DNA from: DASRFA01 sp035651755
GTDB taxonomy: Bacteria > Desulfobacterota > Binatia > UBA12015
DNA: 64,000 nt
Assembly (NCBI GenBank): GCA_035651755.1
Contig: DASRFA010000061.1
Coordinates: forward strand, 32,326-96,325
Direction of reading: 5' to 3'
Shown piece by piece: positions 53,078 to 62,072 of the stretch (its first letter is position 1; each line of letters begins with the position of its first letter). Below the pieces are notes generated by a model. The model saw only the letters and a list, made by a program, of their open reading frames with translations, was not told where the DNA came from and did not search any database. Position numbers and translations under genes: made by a program.

Positions 53078-53560
53078 TCACGCTCCCGCCGTGCGCATCT
53101 CGGCTGCCGCGTCGAGGACCGCGCGCACGATCTTGTCGTAGCCGGTGCAGCGGCACAGGTTGCCGGCGAGGCCGAGGCGGACGTCGTGCTCGCTCGGGTC
53201 GGGGTTGCGGTCGAGCAGCGCCTTCGCGGCCATCAGGAAGCCGGGCGTGCAGACGCCGCACTGGAGCGCCGCGTGCTCGAGGAACTTCCGCTGGAGGGGG
53301 TGCAGGCGGGCGCCGTCGGCGAGGCCCTCGATCGTCGCGACCTCGGACCCGTCGGCCTCGACCGCGAGCACGAGGCAGGAGCACGCGATCCGTCCGTCGA
53401 GGATGACGCTGCACGCGCCGCAGTCGCCGGTCGCACAGCCTTCCTTCGTCCCCGTGAGGTCGAGCTCGTCGCGCAGGACCTCGAGGAGCGTCTGGCGCGA
53501 CTCGCAGAGGAGCTCGGTCGCCTCGCCGTTCAGCGTCATCTGCACGTGGACGCGTGCCAA
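53078..53560 (-). CDS. Xanthine-dehydrogenase-family small [2Fe-2S] subunit
   Basis: The 160-residue subunit starts at TTG 53560 preceded by GAGGAGG, the strongest Shine-Dalgarno in this stretch. It binds two [2Fe-2S] clusters: the plant-type ligands in GTKEGCATGDCGACSVILDG with a fourth Cys in ACSCL, and the all-alpha cluster in LQCGVCTPGFLMA and LAGNLCRCTGYDKI. It passes electrons from molybdenum to the FAD subunit. The stop lies 2 bases before the large subunit ATG. Confidence 0.94.
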   Translation of the reverse strand: MARVHVQMTLNGEATELLCESRQTLLEVLRDELDLTGTKEGCATGDCGACSVILDGRIACSCLVLAVEADGSEVATIEGLADGARLHPLQRKFLEHAALQCGVCTPGFLMAAKALLDRNPDPSEHDVRLGLAGNLCRCTGYDKIVRAVLDAAAEMRTAGA

Positions 53561-53576
53561 GTCGAACCTCCTCGCT

Positions 53577-54446
53577 TCAGCGGGCGCGCGCACGCCGCGC
53601 CGCTTCGCTCGCGACGCGGCGGACGAGCACCCCGACGATCTCGCGCCGGTACTCCGCCGGCGCGCGCATGTCCGAGATGGGCGAAGCCGCTGCCGTCGCG
53701 GCCGCGGCCGCGGCCGCGAGAGCCGCGTCGTCGACCGGCGTCCCGACGAGTGTGGCGGCCGCCTCGCGCGCGACGATGGGCGTCGGCCCGACGGCGCCGA
53801 GCGCAACCCGTGCCGCGCGGCAGCGATCGCCCTCGAAGGCGAGGGCGACCCCGACGCCGACGACGGCGATGTCCATCTCGTTGCGCGGGATGAGGCGCTG
53901 GTAGCAGTCGGCCGCGCGCGGCGGCGGCGCCGGAACCCGGATCTCGACGAGCAGCTCGCCCGGCGCGAGGGCGTTCCGCCCCGGCGCCTGCATGACCTCC
54001 TCGGCCGGAAGCGTGCGCTCCCCCGACGGTCCCGCGACGACGCACGTCGCACCGAGGGCGATCAGCGCGGGCGCGGTGTCCGCGGCCGGCGAGGCATTGC
54101 AGAGGTTCCCGGCGAGGGTCGCGCGGCTCTGGATCTGATCCGACCCGATGAGCGCCGCCGCCTCCGCGAGCCCGGGATAGACGTCGCGGACGCCGGCGTC
54201 CTCGGCGACGCGCCAGCACGGGACCGCCGCCCCGATGCGGAGCCCGCTCGCGCGATCGCAATCGAGGCGCGCGAGGTCGGGAATCCGCTTGACGTCGACG
54301 ACGCGCGCCGGACGGCGGAGGCCGGCGCGCATCTGGATCAGGAGGTCCGTTCCGCCGGCGAGGACGCGGGCGTCGCCGCCCTGGCCGGCGAGGAGCGCCA
54401 CCGCCTCGGCGACCGTCGCCGGCCGGAAGTACTGGAAGTCGTGCAC
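53577..54446 (-). CDS. Xanthine-dehydrogenase-family FAD-binding (medium) subunit
   Basis: The 289-residue subunit starts MHDFQYFRPATVAEAVALL. FAD-binding motifs are VLAGGTDLLIQMRAGL and the flavin loop SDQIQSRATLAGNLCNASPAADTAPALIALGA; the CO-dehydrogenase flavoprotein C-terminal domain follows. It takes electrons from the small subunit and passes them to an acceptor. Spacing of 16 bases to the small subunit and 27 from the MobA-like gene marks one operon. Confidence 0.94.
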   Translation of the reverse strand: MHDFQYFRPATVAEAVALLAGQGGDARVLAGGTDLLIQMRAGLRRPARVVDVKRIPDLARLDCDRASGLRIGAAVPCWRVAEDAGVRDVYPGLAEAAALIGSDQIQSRATLAGNLCNASPAADTAPALIALGATCVVAGPSGERTLPAEEVMQAPGRNALAPGELLVEIRVPAPPPRAADCYQRLIPRNEMDIAVVGVGVALAFEGDRCRAARVALGAVGPTPIVAREAAATLVGTPVDDAALAAAAAAATAAASPISDMRAPAEYRREIVGVLVRRVASEAARRARAR

Positions 54447-54473
54447 GCGCTCTCCCTTCGCGAGAGGTCGATC

Positions 54474-55136
54474 TTAGGAATGCCGGCGACCCGGAGGCAA
54501 ATGCGCGGGCGCGACGGTCGTGGTGCCGCCGGTCGCGAGCGCGGCGAGATCGGCCGGCGTGTCGACGTCGACGAGCACGCCCGGATCGTCGACGTCGACG
54601 ACGCACACCCGCTTCGGATCCCGGCGCACGACCGCGCGCGCGCCGATGTCGTCCGGCGCCGCGGCGAGCTCGTCCCAGAGCGAGCGCGCAAAGGCGACCG
54701 GATGTCCGCGCCGGCCGCCGTGCGAGGGGATCGCGATCGCGGCGCCCGTTCGCGCCGGCGCGGACAGGGCGTCGACGAGCGCGCGAACGGTTTCGGGGCG
54801 CACCGCGGGGTGATCGACGAGCGCGACCACCGCGCCGGCCAGCGTTTCGCCTCGCGCCGCGAGGTGTGCGAGGGCGATGCGAAGCGACGCGAGCTGGCCG
54901 CGGTCGGGATCCGGATTGACGACGACCTCCGCTTCGGACGCTTCGGGAAGCGCGGCCCGGACCGCGTCGGCGTGCCGGCCCGCGACGACCACGATCGGCG
55001 CGACACGAGCGCCGGCGAGGCTCTCGACGACGCAAGCGAGGAAGGTCCGGCCGCCGAGCGCGAGGCCGGCCTTCGGCCGCCCCATGCGCCGCGAGTCGCC
55101 GCCCGCGAGCACGACGCCAGCGAAGCGCCCCGTCAA
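54474..55136 (-). CDS. MobA/MocA-like molybdenum cofactor nucleotidyltransferase
   Basis: The 220-residue NTP-transferase has the opening VVLAGGDSRRMGRPKAGLAL, VVNPDPDRGQLASLRIAL, LVDHPAVRPETV and the metal Asp in VDVDTPADLAAL. This pattern matches the cytidylyltransferase (MocA) group that makes MCD for xanthine-dehydrogenase-type enzymes, not the GMP-adding MobA. Its place in front of the hydroxylase genes supports that. The start overlaps the HNH gene stop by 4 bases. Confidence 0.88.
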   Translation of the reverse strand: MTGRFAGVVLAGGDSRRMGRPKAGLALGGRTFLACVVESLAGARVAPIVVVAGRHADAVRAALPEASEAEVVVNPDPDRGQLASLRIALAHLAARGETLAGAVVALVDHPAVRPETVRALVDALSAPARTGAAIAIPSHGGRRGHPVAFARSLWDELAAAPDDIGARAVVRRDPKRVCVVDVDDPGVLVDVDTPADLAALATGGTTTVAPAHLPPGRRHS

Positions 55137-55474
55137 CTCCGACGACCCCGGTCGCGACCGGTCAAGTAGTCGCCGAGGAGGCCCGTCGAGTGCTCGGCCT
55201 CGTGGCAGTCGGCGCAGAGATTCTCCCAGTTGCTGCCGTCGGCCGGGTTGTTGTCGTGGTTGCCGTCCTTGTGGTGGACGGTCAGGAGGTGGAGGTTCGC
55301 CGCCTCGAACTCGCGCGCACAGCGCGCGCAGATCCAGCCGTGCAGCGCGAGCGAGCGCTCGCGGTAGCCGTGGCCGCGCGCGAGCTGGTCCGCGCGGAGG
55401 TCCCGGAAGAGGGCGTCGTAGTCGGTGGACGTCCGTCGCGAAGGCTTAGGCCGGGGCCGAAACTGCTTCGCCAT
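55133..55474 (-). CDS. YajD-like HNH nuclease family protein
   Basis: The 113-residue protein has a Cys4-type HNH domain: ICARCAREFEAANLHLLTVHHKDGNHDNN with N-terminal Cys-x-x-Cys and His-His, and ADGSNWENLCADCHEAEHS with the second Cys-x-x-Cys and final His. YajD in E. coli is similar and of unknown function; nuclease activity is predicted. It overlaps the MobA-like gene by ATGA, an odd partner for a molybdenum-enzyme operon, and might be coregulated by chance. Confidence 0.88.
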   Translation of the reverse strand: MAKQFRPRPKPSRRTSTDYDALFRDLRADQLARGHGYRERSLALHGWICARCAREFEAANLHLLTVHHKDGNHDNNPADGSNWENLCADCHEAEHSTGLLGDYLTGRDRGRRS

Positions 55475-55534
55475 GCCGTCTTCCCGGGCGCCGGGCCGAC
55501 CCGCGCCGGCGCGCTCACTCCTCGCGCCGGTCCC

Positions 55535-56128
55535 TCAGTCGCCGTCGTCCTCGCCGCCCGCGAGCTCGCGCTCGGCGGCCTCGAGGTGGGCGACGACCTC
55601 CTTGTCGATCGCGCGGTACTTGACGATCGCGCGGTCGAACCGCTCGCCCTCGCCGCGCTCCCCGGCGAGCTTTCGCCCGTAGGTGCGGATCCAGTCGATG
55701 TGCCAGGCCTCGTCCTTCGTGACCGCGCGCAGGACCGACTCGGTGTCGGCGTCGATGCCCGGACGCCGGAGGTGCTGCTGGTAGCGCCGAAGGGCGCGCT
55801 GCTCGACGACCACGGTCAAGGCGAGGAGGTCGATCACGTCGCGCGGCATACCGGCCGCGCGCCCGATCCGGGTCTGGTAGCCGTCGCACACGATGAGCGG
55901 CTTCGCGCCCGCGCGGACGATCCGGTCCGTCCAGAGCCAGGCGTGCCGCGTCTCGTCGGCGAGGTGCTCGGAGAGCGAGATCTGCGCATCGGGATCCGGC
56001 AGGTGGCGGAGCAGGCGGAACAGGAGGTTCGCGCCGTGCTGCTCGGCGTTGCGGTAGTACGAGAACACGGCGACATCCGCCGGAATCGACGGGTCGATCT
56101 GCGTCTCGAGGCCGGCTCTCTCGGTCAT
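55535..56128 (-). CDS. Ferritin-like di-iron domain protein
   Basis: The 197-residue helical protein starts at ATG 56128 after GGGAGAGGG; an upstream ATG gives a 12-residue extension with no Shine-Dalgarno. Probable iron ligands lie in SEHLADETRHAWLW (E-x-x-x-D-E-x-x-H), VVEQRALRRYQQH and VTKDEAWHIDWIRTY (D-E-x-x-H), a repeating pattern of ferritin-like or MiaE-like four-helix proteins. The N-terminus (FSYYRNAEQHGANLLFRLL) adds an E-x-x-H. The substrate is unknown; an oxidoreductase or iron-storage role is possible. The 182-base gap upstream holds an AT-richer stretch that may be its promoter. Confidence 0.8.
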   Translation of the reverse strand: MTERAGLETQIDPSIPADVAVFSYYRNAEQHGANLLFRLLRHLPDPDAQISLSEHLADETRHAWLWTDRIVRAGAKPLIVCDGYQTRIGRAAGMPRDVIDLLALTVVVEQRALRRYQQHLRRPGIDADTESVLRAVTKDEAWHIDWIRTYGRKLAGERGEGERFDRAIVKYRAIDKEVVAHLEAAERELAGGEDDGD

Positions 56129-56310
56129 TGCGTTTCCCTCTCCCCCGACGCCCCGCGAACCCACCGCTGGGCACCTCGGAGGTTGCCCGGCCCGGCATCG
56201 AGAAAACGCTGTTCTCTCGGGGCGAGCCTACCATTTGCGCTCTGCGTTGCAAGGAAGCGTCGGCCGTAACGCGTTGCGTTAGCAGCCGAGCCACGCGCCC
56301 GCAAGGCGCG

Positions 56311-57123
56311 TCAAGTCGTGAGGTCGGGCAGGACGGGCAGGCGCATCTTCTCGGTCTGCCGCCGGAAGAATCGCGGGAAGAGGAGGCGGATCGCGTAGGC
56401 GATGCCGACGTACGACGGGACCGTGACCTCGTAGGCGCCGCGCTCGAGCGCCGACAGAACGCGCGCGCAGAACGCGTCGCACTCGATGAAGCTGCCCTTC
56501 ACGCGCTCCGGCATCCGGGCCATCACGGCGGGCGTGAACATCTCGGTCCGGACGAGCGCCGGGTGGACGCAGAGGACGTGGATCCCGAGCGGATCGAACT
56601 CGTAGGCGAGGCTCTCGGAAAGCCCGGTCACCGCGAACTTCGTCGACGCGTAGACGGCCTCGTCGGGCTGCCCGAGCTTCCCCGCGACGGAGGAGAAGTT
56701 GACGATCCAGCCGCGGCCCTGGTGGCGCATCGCCGGCAGCACGGCGCGGATCCAGTACGCCATCCCGAAGACGTTCACCCGGAACATGCGCTCGACGTCG
56801 TCCAGGTCGTGGTCCTTGAAGAGGACGTGGGTGTTGTAGCCGGCGTTGTTCACGAGCAGATCGATCCGGCCGAACCGGTCGACGACCGACGCGGCCGCCG
56901 CTTCGACCTGTGCGCGATCGCCGACGTCGCAGGCGATCGGGTGCGCCTCTCCGCCCGCCGACCGGATCTCACCGGCGAGCGCGTCGAGCCGGTCGAGGCG
57001 CCGCGCGACGAGCGCGACGCGCGTGCCGCGGCGCGCGAGCTGGCGCGCAAGCTCGGCGCCGATCCCGCTCGAGGCACCGGTCACGACCGCCGCGCGGCCG
57101 CGGAAATCGCGCAGTCCCGCCAC
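56311..57123 (-). CDS. SDR-family oxidoreductase (classical)
   Basis: A 270-residue SDR counted from GTG 57123; TTG 57159 would add 12 Arg-rich residues and neither has a clear Shine-Dalgarno. It has the NADP-type loop VVTGASSGIGAELAR, NNAGYNTHV, the catalytic Ser in NFSSVAG and YASTKFAVTG. After the SDR core a basic tail (RLLFPRFFRRQTEKM) follows a hydrophobic segment, suggesting membrane association like DltE/YqjQ-type members. It lies 75 bases after a flavoprotein on the same strand; the substrate is unknown. Confidence 0.87.
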   Translation of the reverse strand: MAGLRDFRGRAAVVTGASSGIGAELARQLARRGTRVALVARRLDRLDALAGEIRSAGGEAHPIACDVGDRAQVEAAAASVVDRFGRIDLLVNNAGYNTHVLFKDHDLDDVERMFRVNVFGMAYWIRAVLPAMRHQGRGWIVNFSSVAGKLGQPDEAVYASTKFAVTGLSESLAYEFDPLGIHVLCVHPALVRTEMFTPAVMARMPERVKGSFIECDAFCARVLSALERGAYEVTVPSYVGIAYAIRLLFPRFFRRQTEKMRLPVLPDLTT

Positions 57124-57198
57124 GGCGGCCGTTCTCGCGCAGCGCGGTCGCGGACGCAAGACGACCCGAGCAACCGCCGCCCATCCCCGGGCCGCCGG

Positions 57199-58941
57199 TC
57201 AGGCGTGGCCGGCGACGTCGGAATCGGGCGCGAGGCGCCGCGGCGCCGACACCCCGGACCGACGCCGGCCGCTGCCGCGCCGACCGGAACGGACGCGATC
57301 GAGGATCGCGAGCGCCTCCTCGCGCGTCGGCCCCGCGAACCGGGCCGGCCGTGCGACCGTGAGCGCGGTCGCGAGGACCGGCAGCACCCGCACCAGCACG
57401 CCCGGCGCGAGCAGGCTCGTCCGCGGGTCGTCCAGCATGTTCAGCACGCGCATCACCGCCCGGTACACGGTCGCGTCGACGCGCGTGGCGGGCACGATCC
57501 CGTACTCGAAGTAGATGCCGATGAAGCGCCCGAGGAGCGCCGCGAGCGCGCGCCGCGGGCTGCGCGCGATCTCGAGGAGCCGGCCCGGATCGAGCGGAAA
57601 AGCCGAAGCAGCGGCGCGCTCGTGGTTCGCGCGGTCGGCCGCTGCCGCCGCTTCCCAGAAGGGCTCGATCTCGCGGCGCGCGCGCTCCTCGTAGTCGAGC
57701 GCCCCGGCCGCGAGGTCCCCGGGGTGCGCGCGGAGGGCGTCGTCGAGCGCGGCGGCGGCGAGGATCGCGCAGGTGGCGCCGCGCCCGTAGATCGGGTTCG
57801 TGTGGTACGCGGCGTCGCCGATCGCGATGAACCCTGTCGCGACGGGCCGCCCGTCGCGGACGAACGAGCGCTGGCGGTTCGCGAGGCCGCCCATGACGAG
57901 GACCGGCGTCCGCGGCCCGTCGATCGGTCGCGACACTCCGCGCGCGCGCCAGCGCGCGATGTCGGGGAACGCGGCGATGACGGCCTCGAACGCCGCCGGC
58001 TCGGAGAGCGCGCGCATCGGCCGATCGTCCGCGTTCGTGCCGACCGTGATCGAGAACGTGTTCGCGTCGCCCGGGAACGTCGCGACCTTGATCCAGCCGA
58101 GGTCGCCGGCGATGAGGCCGGTGCTCGCGCCCTGCGGGCGCACGCCGAGGAGCCGGTAGAACCGCGTGTAGTAGAAGATGCCGGTCGGCACGCTGCGTTC
58201 GCGCGGCGCCGGCGCGCCGATCGCCCGCAGCCACTCGCGCGCGGGCGACCTCCGGCCGCTCGCGTCGACGACGAGGTCCGCGCGCAGGGTCTCGACGCGC
58301 GCGCGCTCCGGGCCGCGCTCGCGCAGGGCGGGATCGCGCCCGGCGGCGAACCACGGGATGCCGCGCGCGCGGTCGGGGTCCGGTTGCACCGGGAGGCGGC
58401 GGAACCGTACGCCCGCGACGCGCCTCGCGCCGTCGGGCCCGTCGTCGGCGAGAAGCCCTTCGACGAACACGCGCTCCTCGATCTCGACGTTCGGCTGCGA
58501 GCGCGCGACGCGCCAGAGCGCCCACTCGAACGCCGCGCGGCGACACCCCAGGAGGACGAGCTCGCCGTCGCCGCGCTCGCGCCGGCCGAGGTCGAGGCCG
58601 ACCGGCGTCGCCACCGTGAGCGGCAGCTCGAGAGCGCCGCGCGATCGCAGGAGGTCGAGCACCTCGGGAAGGCGCTCCCGGAGCACGCAGGTGACGCGCG
58701 CGAGGAAGGTGTGGGAGTGGCGGAACTGCGCCACGCCTTCGCGCTGCCAGCGCTCGAAGGCGTCGTCGCCGCCGTCGGCTTCGGGGCGGGCATCGCGCTC
58801 GAGGACGGTCGCGCGCCAGCCGCTTCGCGCGAGCAGGGTCGCGGCGGCGAGCCCGGCGAGGCCGCCTCCGACGATGACGGCGTGCGGGCGCTTCGCCCTC
58901 TTCGCCGTCGCCCGCGCGCGCGCGGTCCGCGTCTTCGCCAT
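57199..58941 (-). CDS. FAD-dependent monooxygenase-like oxidoreductase
   Basis: The 580-residue protein has a basic N-terminus then HAVIVGGGLAGLAAATLLARSGWRATVLERD (FAD-ADP binding, GxGxxG). The second FAD motif is FIAIGDAAYHTNPIYGRGATCAIL. The intermediate segment DLVVDASGRRSPAREWL is the typical DG-like motif. This resembles the group A flavoprotein monooxygenases and their uncharacterised relatives; the reaction is unknown. The C-terminal helix-rich extension (about 440-560) is long for the family. It is 6 bases downstream of the O-antigen ligase gene on the same strand. Confidence 0.85.
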   Translation of the reverse strand: MAKTRTARARATAKRAKRPHAVIVGGGLAGLAAATLLARSGWRATVLERDARPEADGGDDAFERWQREGVAQFRHSHTFLARVTCVLRERLPEVLDLLRSRGALELPLTVATPVGLDLGRRERGDGELVLLGCRRAAFEWALWRVARSQPNVEIEERVFVEGLLADDGPDGARRVAGVRFRRLPVQPDPDRARGIPWFAAGRDPALRERGPERARVETLRADLVVDASGRRSPAREWLRAIGAPAPRERSVPTGIFYYTRFYRLLGVRPQGASTGLIAGDLGWIKVATFPGDANTFSITVGTNADDRPMRALSEPAAFEAVIAAFPDIARWRARGVSRPIDGPRTPVLVMGGLANRQRSFVRDGRPVATGFIAIGDAAYHTNPIYGRGATCAILAAAALDDALRAHPGDLAAGALDYEERARREIEPFWEAAAAADRANHERAAASAFPLDPGRLLEIARSPRRALAALLGRFIGIYFEYGIVPATRVDATVYRAVMRVLNMLDDPRTSLLAPGVLVRVLPVLATALTVARPARFAGPTREEALAILDRVRSGRRGSGRRRSGVSAPRRLAPDSDVAGHA

Positions 58942-58947
58942 CGCGGG

Positions 58948-60216
58948 TCAGGTTACCGGGTCGCGGCGCGGGCGGGCAATCGGGCGCGCGGTCGCCGTGG
59001 TGCCCTCGGATTCCTCGACGCGGTGCTCGAGCAGCGCGAGCGCGACCGCGAAGAGGATCGTCAGGCGGGCGTGGTAGAAGGGCATGTCGACGAGCGCGAT
59101 GCCGAGGAAGGTGCCGATCGTCGCCACGCAAGCGACCGCTTCGGCCGGCACGGCGGCCGGCGCGCGGGTGGCGCGCACCGCGAGGCCCGCGAGGCGAGCG
59201 ACGAGCCACGCTGCGGCCGCGGCTCCCACCAGGCCGGTGCCCGCGAGAGCGTCGACGTAGAAGTTGTGGGAGTGGAAGAGGAAGAGGCTCTCTCCGAAGA
59301 GCTCGATGTAGCGCCCGGGGAACAGCTGCTCGAGGTTCTTCGTGCCGAAGCCGAGACCGACGAGCCAGTGCTCGCGGAAGAGCGTCAGCGACGCCTCGAT
59401 GATGCGGAGGCGCTGGTGGTCGGCCTCGCCGCGTCCGAGCGACACCTGCCCGACGGCAATCGCGACCGCGATCGCGAGCAAGATCCCGAGCGCCGCCGCG
59501 CCCAGGCGCGACTCGAAGCGGCCGCGGCTCTCGTCGCGCGCGACCGCGAGCGCGATCGCCGACACGGCGACCGCGAGCCACGCCGCGCGCGAGAACGTGA
59601 CGACGACGCCGAACACCGCCGCGATCGCATAGAGCGCCGCCCGCCCGCGCGCCGGCCCGCTCCGCGCCGCCGCGAGGAAGATCGGCGCCAGGAGCGCGAG
59701 GGCGTAGCCGAGCGTGTTCGGGTGATCGGTCACGAGGGTCGTCCGGGCCGACTCGCGCACGAGGACGAGAAACGGATCGTTCACGAGCTCGCGCAGGACG
59801 ATCGCGACGGTGACGGCGCCTAGCCAGTCGACGAGGAGCCGGCTGCCGCTCGGAAAGGCGGCGAGCCGCTCCGCGACCAGGAACATCCCGACGCCGACCG
59901 CGAGCCCCCGCACGTCGGCCCAGCTGCCGTGGTTCGCGGCGACGGACAGCGCCGCCGCGGCCAGATAGACGAGGAGCGCCGTGCCGACCGGCGATGGCGG
60001 CCAGCGCAAGGTCGGCGCGCCCGCGAGCCCCGCGACGAGGGCCGCGATCACGACGTTCCGCGCCCAGCTCGCGTATCCAAAGGAGTCGCCGCCCGGCAGG
60101 GGAAAGCGCCCGAGTGCGAGCGCCGCGCCCAGCACGGCGAACATCGCGGCGATCGCGTACGGCGCGAGATCGCGGACCCGCTCGCGCGGCGCCCGCCGCG
60201 AGGGGGACACGCTCAT
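58948..60216 (-). CDS. O-antigen ligase family membrane protein
   Basis: The 422-residue protein has about ten to twelve hydrophobic segments and the Wzy_C/O-antigen ligase signature: FGTKNLEQLFPGRYIELFGESLFLFHSHNFYVDALAGTGLVG, where the conserved His lies in the large periplasmic loop. It may ligate polymer to lipid A core or polymerise O units. The two glycosyltransferases upstream on the same strand are neighbours, 19 bases away, so they probably build the same glycan. Confidence 0.87.
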   Translation of the reverse strand: MSVSPSRRAPRERVRDLAPYAIAAMFAVLGAALALGRFPLPGGDSFGYASWARNVVIAALVAGLAGAPTLRWPPSPVGTALLVYLAAAALSVAANHGSWADVRGLAVGVGMFLVAERLAAFPSGSRLLVDWLGAVTVAIVLRELVNDPFLVLVRESARTTLVTDHPNTLGYALALLAPIFLAAARSGPARGRAALYAIAAVFGVVVTFSRAAWLAVAVSAIALAVARDESRGRFESRLGAAALGILLAIAVAIAVGQVSLGRGEADHQRLRIIEASLTLFREHWLVGLGFGTKNLEQLFPGRYIELFGESLFLFHSHNFYVDALAGTGLVGAAAAAWLVARLAGLAVRATRAPAAVPAEAVACVATIGTFLGIALVDMPFYHARLTILFAVALALLEHRVEESEGTTATARPIARPRRDPVT

Positions 60217-60235
60217 GGGCGAGCCGGCGCGGAGC

Positions 60236-61141
60236 TCAGGTCGAGTGCGTGGCCGGGCGCGGCGCGCGCTGCAGCGAGAGGAGCCGCCAGCGGTAGCGGA
60301 GCGATCCCGGCGCGAGTTCGACGGCGCGCGCGAGCGCCTCCGCGGCGCCCTGCGGGTCGCCCGCGCGGGCGCGGTGCTTGGCGGCGCGCGCGAAGCGGCG
60401 GGCGCGCGCGCGCCGGACGTGGCGCACGCCGACGCGCTCCGAGAGCTCCGGGTGCTCGGACACGAAGCGCTCCAGCATCGCGAGCATCGCGTGCGCGTAC
60501 GCGTGCTGCTGCATCGTCATGCTGCCGGCGTGGCGGCGGTAGGCGAAGACGGCGCGATCGACGAACCGCATGCGGAGATGCAGCGAAGCCCGGAGCGCGA
60601 ACTCCCAGTCCTCGACGCGCTCGCGGACGAAGCCGCCGAGCTCGAGGAAGCGCGCGCGCCGGATGCAGAGGCCCTGCGGGTACACGAAGCCGCCGATCAG
60701 CATCTCGGCTGGCCCGGCGCGGCGCTTCAGGCGCCGGACGTAGCGCGCCGGGATGACGGGCCCGAGCGGACGGCCCTCGGCGTCGCACTTGATGCCGTTC
60801 CCGAACACGAGGTCGACCGCGGGATCGGCGTCGAGGACTTCGACCAGGGCGCCGAACCGGCCGGGGAGGACGAGGTCGTCGGCGTCGTGGAAGGCGAGGA
60901 TCTCGCCGGTCGCGGCGCGGGCGCCGCGGTTCCGCGCCTCGCCCGGGCCTTCCGCGGTCGCGTTCGAGAAGATGCGCGCACGGTCGCGGTAGCGCGCGAT
61001 GACGTCGGCGCTGCCGTCGGTCGAGCCGTCGTCGACGAGGATGAGCTCCGAGTCCGGCGGCAGATCGGCGAGCGCGCTGTCGATCGCGGGGGCGAGGAAC
61101 GGACCCGCGTCGTGCGCCGCGATGACCGCCGAAAGCTTCAA
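60236..61141 (-). CDS. Family 2 glycosyltransferase
   Basis: The 301-residue GT-A enzyme starts at TTG 61141, overlapping the upstream transferase stop (TTGA). It has LSAVIAAHDAGPFLAPAIDSAL, LILVDDGSTDGSADVIARY, GEARNRGARAATGEILAFHDADD (DxD metal site) and EDWEFALRASLHLRMRFVDR, the usual ED acceptor motif. It adds one sugar from a nucleotide donor to a growing glycan. The C-terminal part has a tetratricopeptide-like Arg/Ala segment. Confidence 0.9.
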   Translation of the reverse strand: MKLSAVIAAHDAGPFLAPAIDSALADLPPDSELILVDDGSTDGSADVIARYRDRARIFSNATAEGPGEARNRGARAATGEILAFHDADDLVLPGRFGALVEVLDADPAVDLVFGNGIKCDAEGRPLGPVIPARYVRRLKRRAGPAEMLIGGFVYPQGLCIRRARFLELGGFVRERVEDWEFALRASLHLRMRFVDRAVFAYRRHAGSMTMQQHAYAHAMLAMLERFVSEHPELSERVGVRHVRRARARRFARAAKHRARAGDPQGAAEALARAVELAPGSLRYRWRLLSLQRAPRPATHST

Positions 61142-62064
61142 ATGCCCGACGCCGGGCCGCGCGCCTGGCGCCGCAGGCCATGGTGCTCGAGGACGAGGTC
61201 GAGCATCTCGCGATAGTGGTAGTAGCGGCCCTTGGCGCGGTACCGCCGCCGCGTGTTCCCGAGCATCGTGTAGGTCGCGTAGTTGACGGCGGCCTTCGCG
61301 AGGTTCGGCAGGATGCTCGAGAAGAGGCCGTTGTGCTTGTACGCGTAGCGGCTGCGGCCCTGCCGCCTGTGGTACTCCTGGAAGTACTCCTCGGTGAGGC
61401 GTGCCCGGTCGATCTCGTGCACGACGCGCGCCCGGCTCATGTAGCCGATCCATCCCCCGTGCTGCAGGATGCGCGCGGCGAGCTCGTTGTCCTCGCTGAG
61501 GCCGGCCGCCCCCGGCCCGATCGCCTCGTTGAAGACGCCGACCACCGCGAACGTGTGGCGGCGGACCGCCATGTTGGCGCCGGTGAGCTTCGTCCGGACG
61601 GTATCCGGGTCGAGGTCGAGGTGGACGATCGTCCGGTAGCGGTCGAGCAGCGAGTAGAGCTCGGGATCCGAGGTCGCCTCGGGCGGCCAGAGGACCGAGC
61701 CCTGCGCCGCCGCGCAGTCGTGGCGCGTGAAGTAGTCCCAGACCTCCACGAGCCAGTCGGGATCGGCCACGACGTCGTCGTCGCAGAAGGCGATCAGCTG
61801 GCCGCGCGACTGCGCGATCGCCGCGTTCACCGCGCGCGACTTCCCGGGCTGGTTCACCCGCACGACGGCGCGCCCGGGAGCGGCCGACCGCCACTCCGCG
61901 AGGAGGCGCGGCGTGTCGTCCGTGGACCCGTTGTCCGCGACCACGATCTCGAACGCGACGGGCGGCGGGCGCAGCCGGTCGAAGCTCTCGAGGAGCTCCT
62001 GCAAGCTCCGCGCGCGGTTGCGCGTGGGTACGATGACCGAGATCGTCGGGTCCTGCGTCGCCAT
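61138..62064 (-). CDS. Family 2 glycosyltransferase
   Basis: The 308-residue transferase begins MATQDPTISVIVPTRNRARSLQELLESF, with IVVADNGSTDDTPRLL, GKSRAVNAAIAQSRGQLIAFCDDDVVADPDWL (D-D-D metal site) and the acceptor motif LSEDNELAARIL. The C-terminal RARLTEEYFQEYHRRQGRSRYAYK is like rhamnosyl- or glucosyl-transferases of this group. It lies 8 bases after the ggt stop and overlaps the second transferase by 4 bases, so ggt, two transferases and the ligase form one run. Confidence 0.9.
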   Translation of the reverse strand: MATQDPTISVIVPTRNRARSLQELLESFDRLRPPPVAFEIVVADNGSTDDTPRLLAEWRSAAPGRAVVRVNQPGKSRAVNAAIAQSRGQLIAFCDDDVVADPDWLVEVWDYFTRHDCAAAQGSVLWPPEATSDPELYSLLDRYRTIVHLDLDPDTVRTKLTGANMAVRRHTFAVVGVFNEAIGPGAAGLSEDNELAARILQHGGWIGYMSRARVVHEIDRARLTEEYFQEYHRRQGRSRYAYKHNGLFSSILPNLAKAAVNYATYTMLGNTRRRYRAKGRYYHYREMLDLVLEHHGLRRQARGPASGI

Positions 62065-62072
62065 GATCGTCC

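Noticed and set aside
50697..53560. Aerobic CO dehydrogenase (coxSML)
   Set aside because: The order is M-S-L, but the large subunit lacks the AYRCSFR signature; it has AYRAPG instead.
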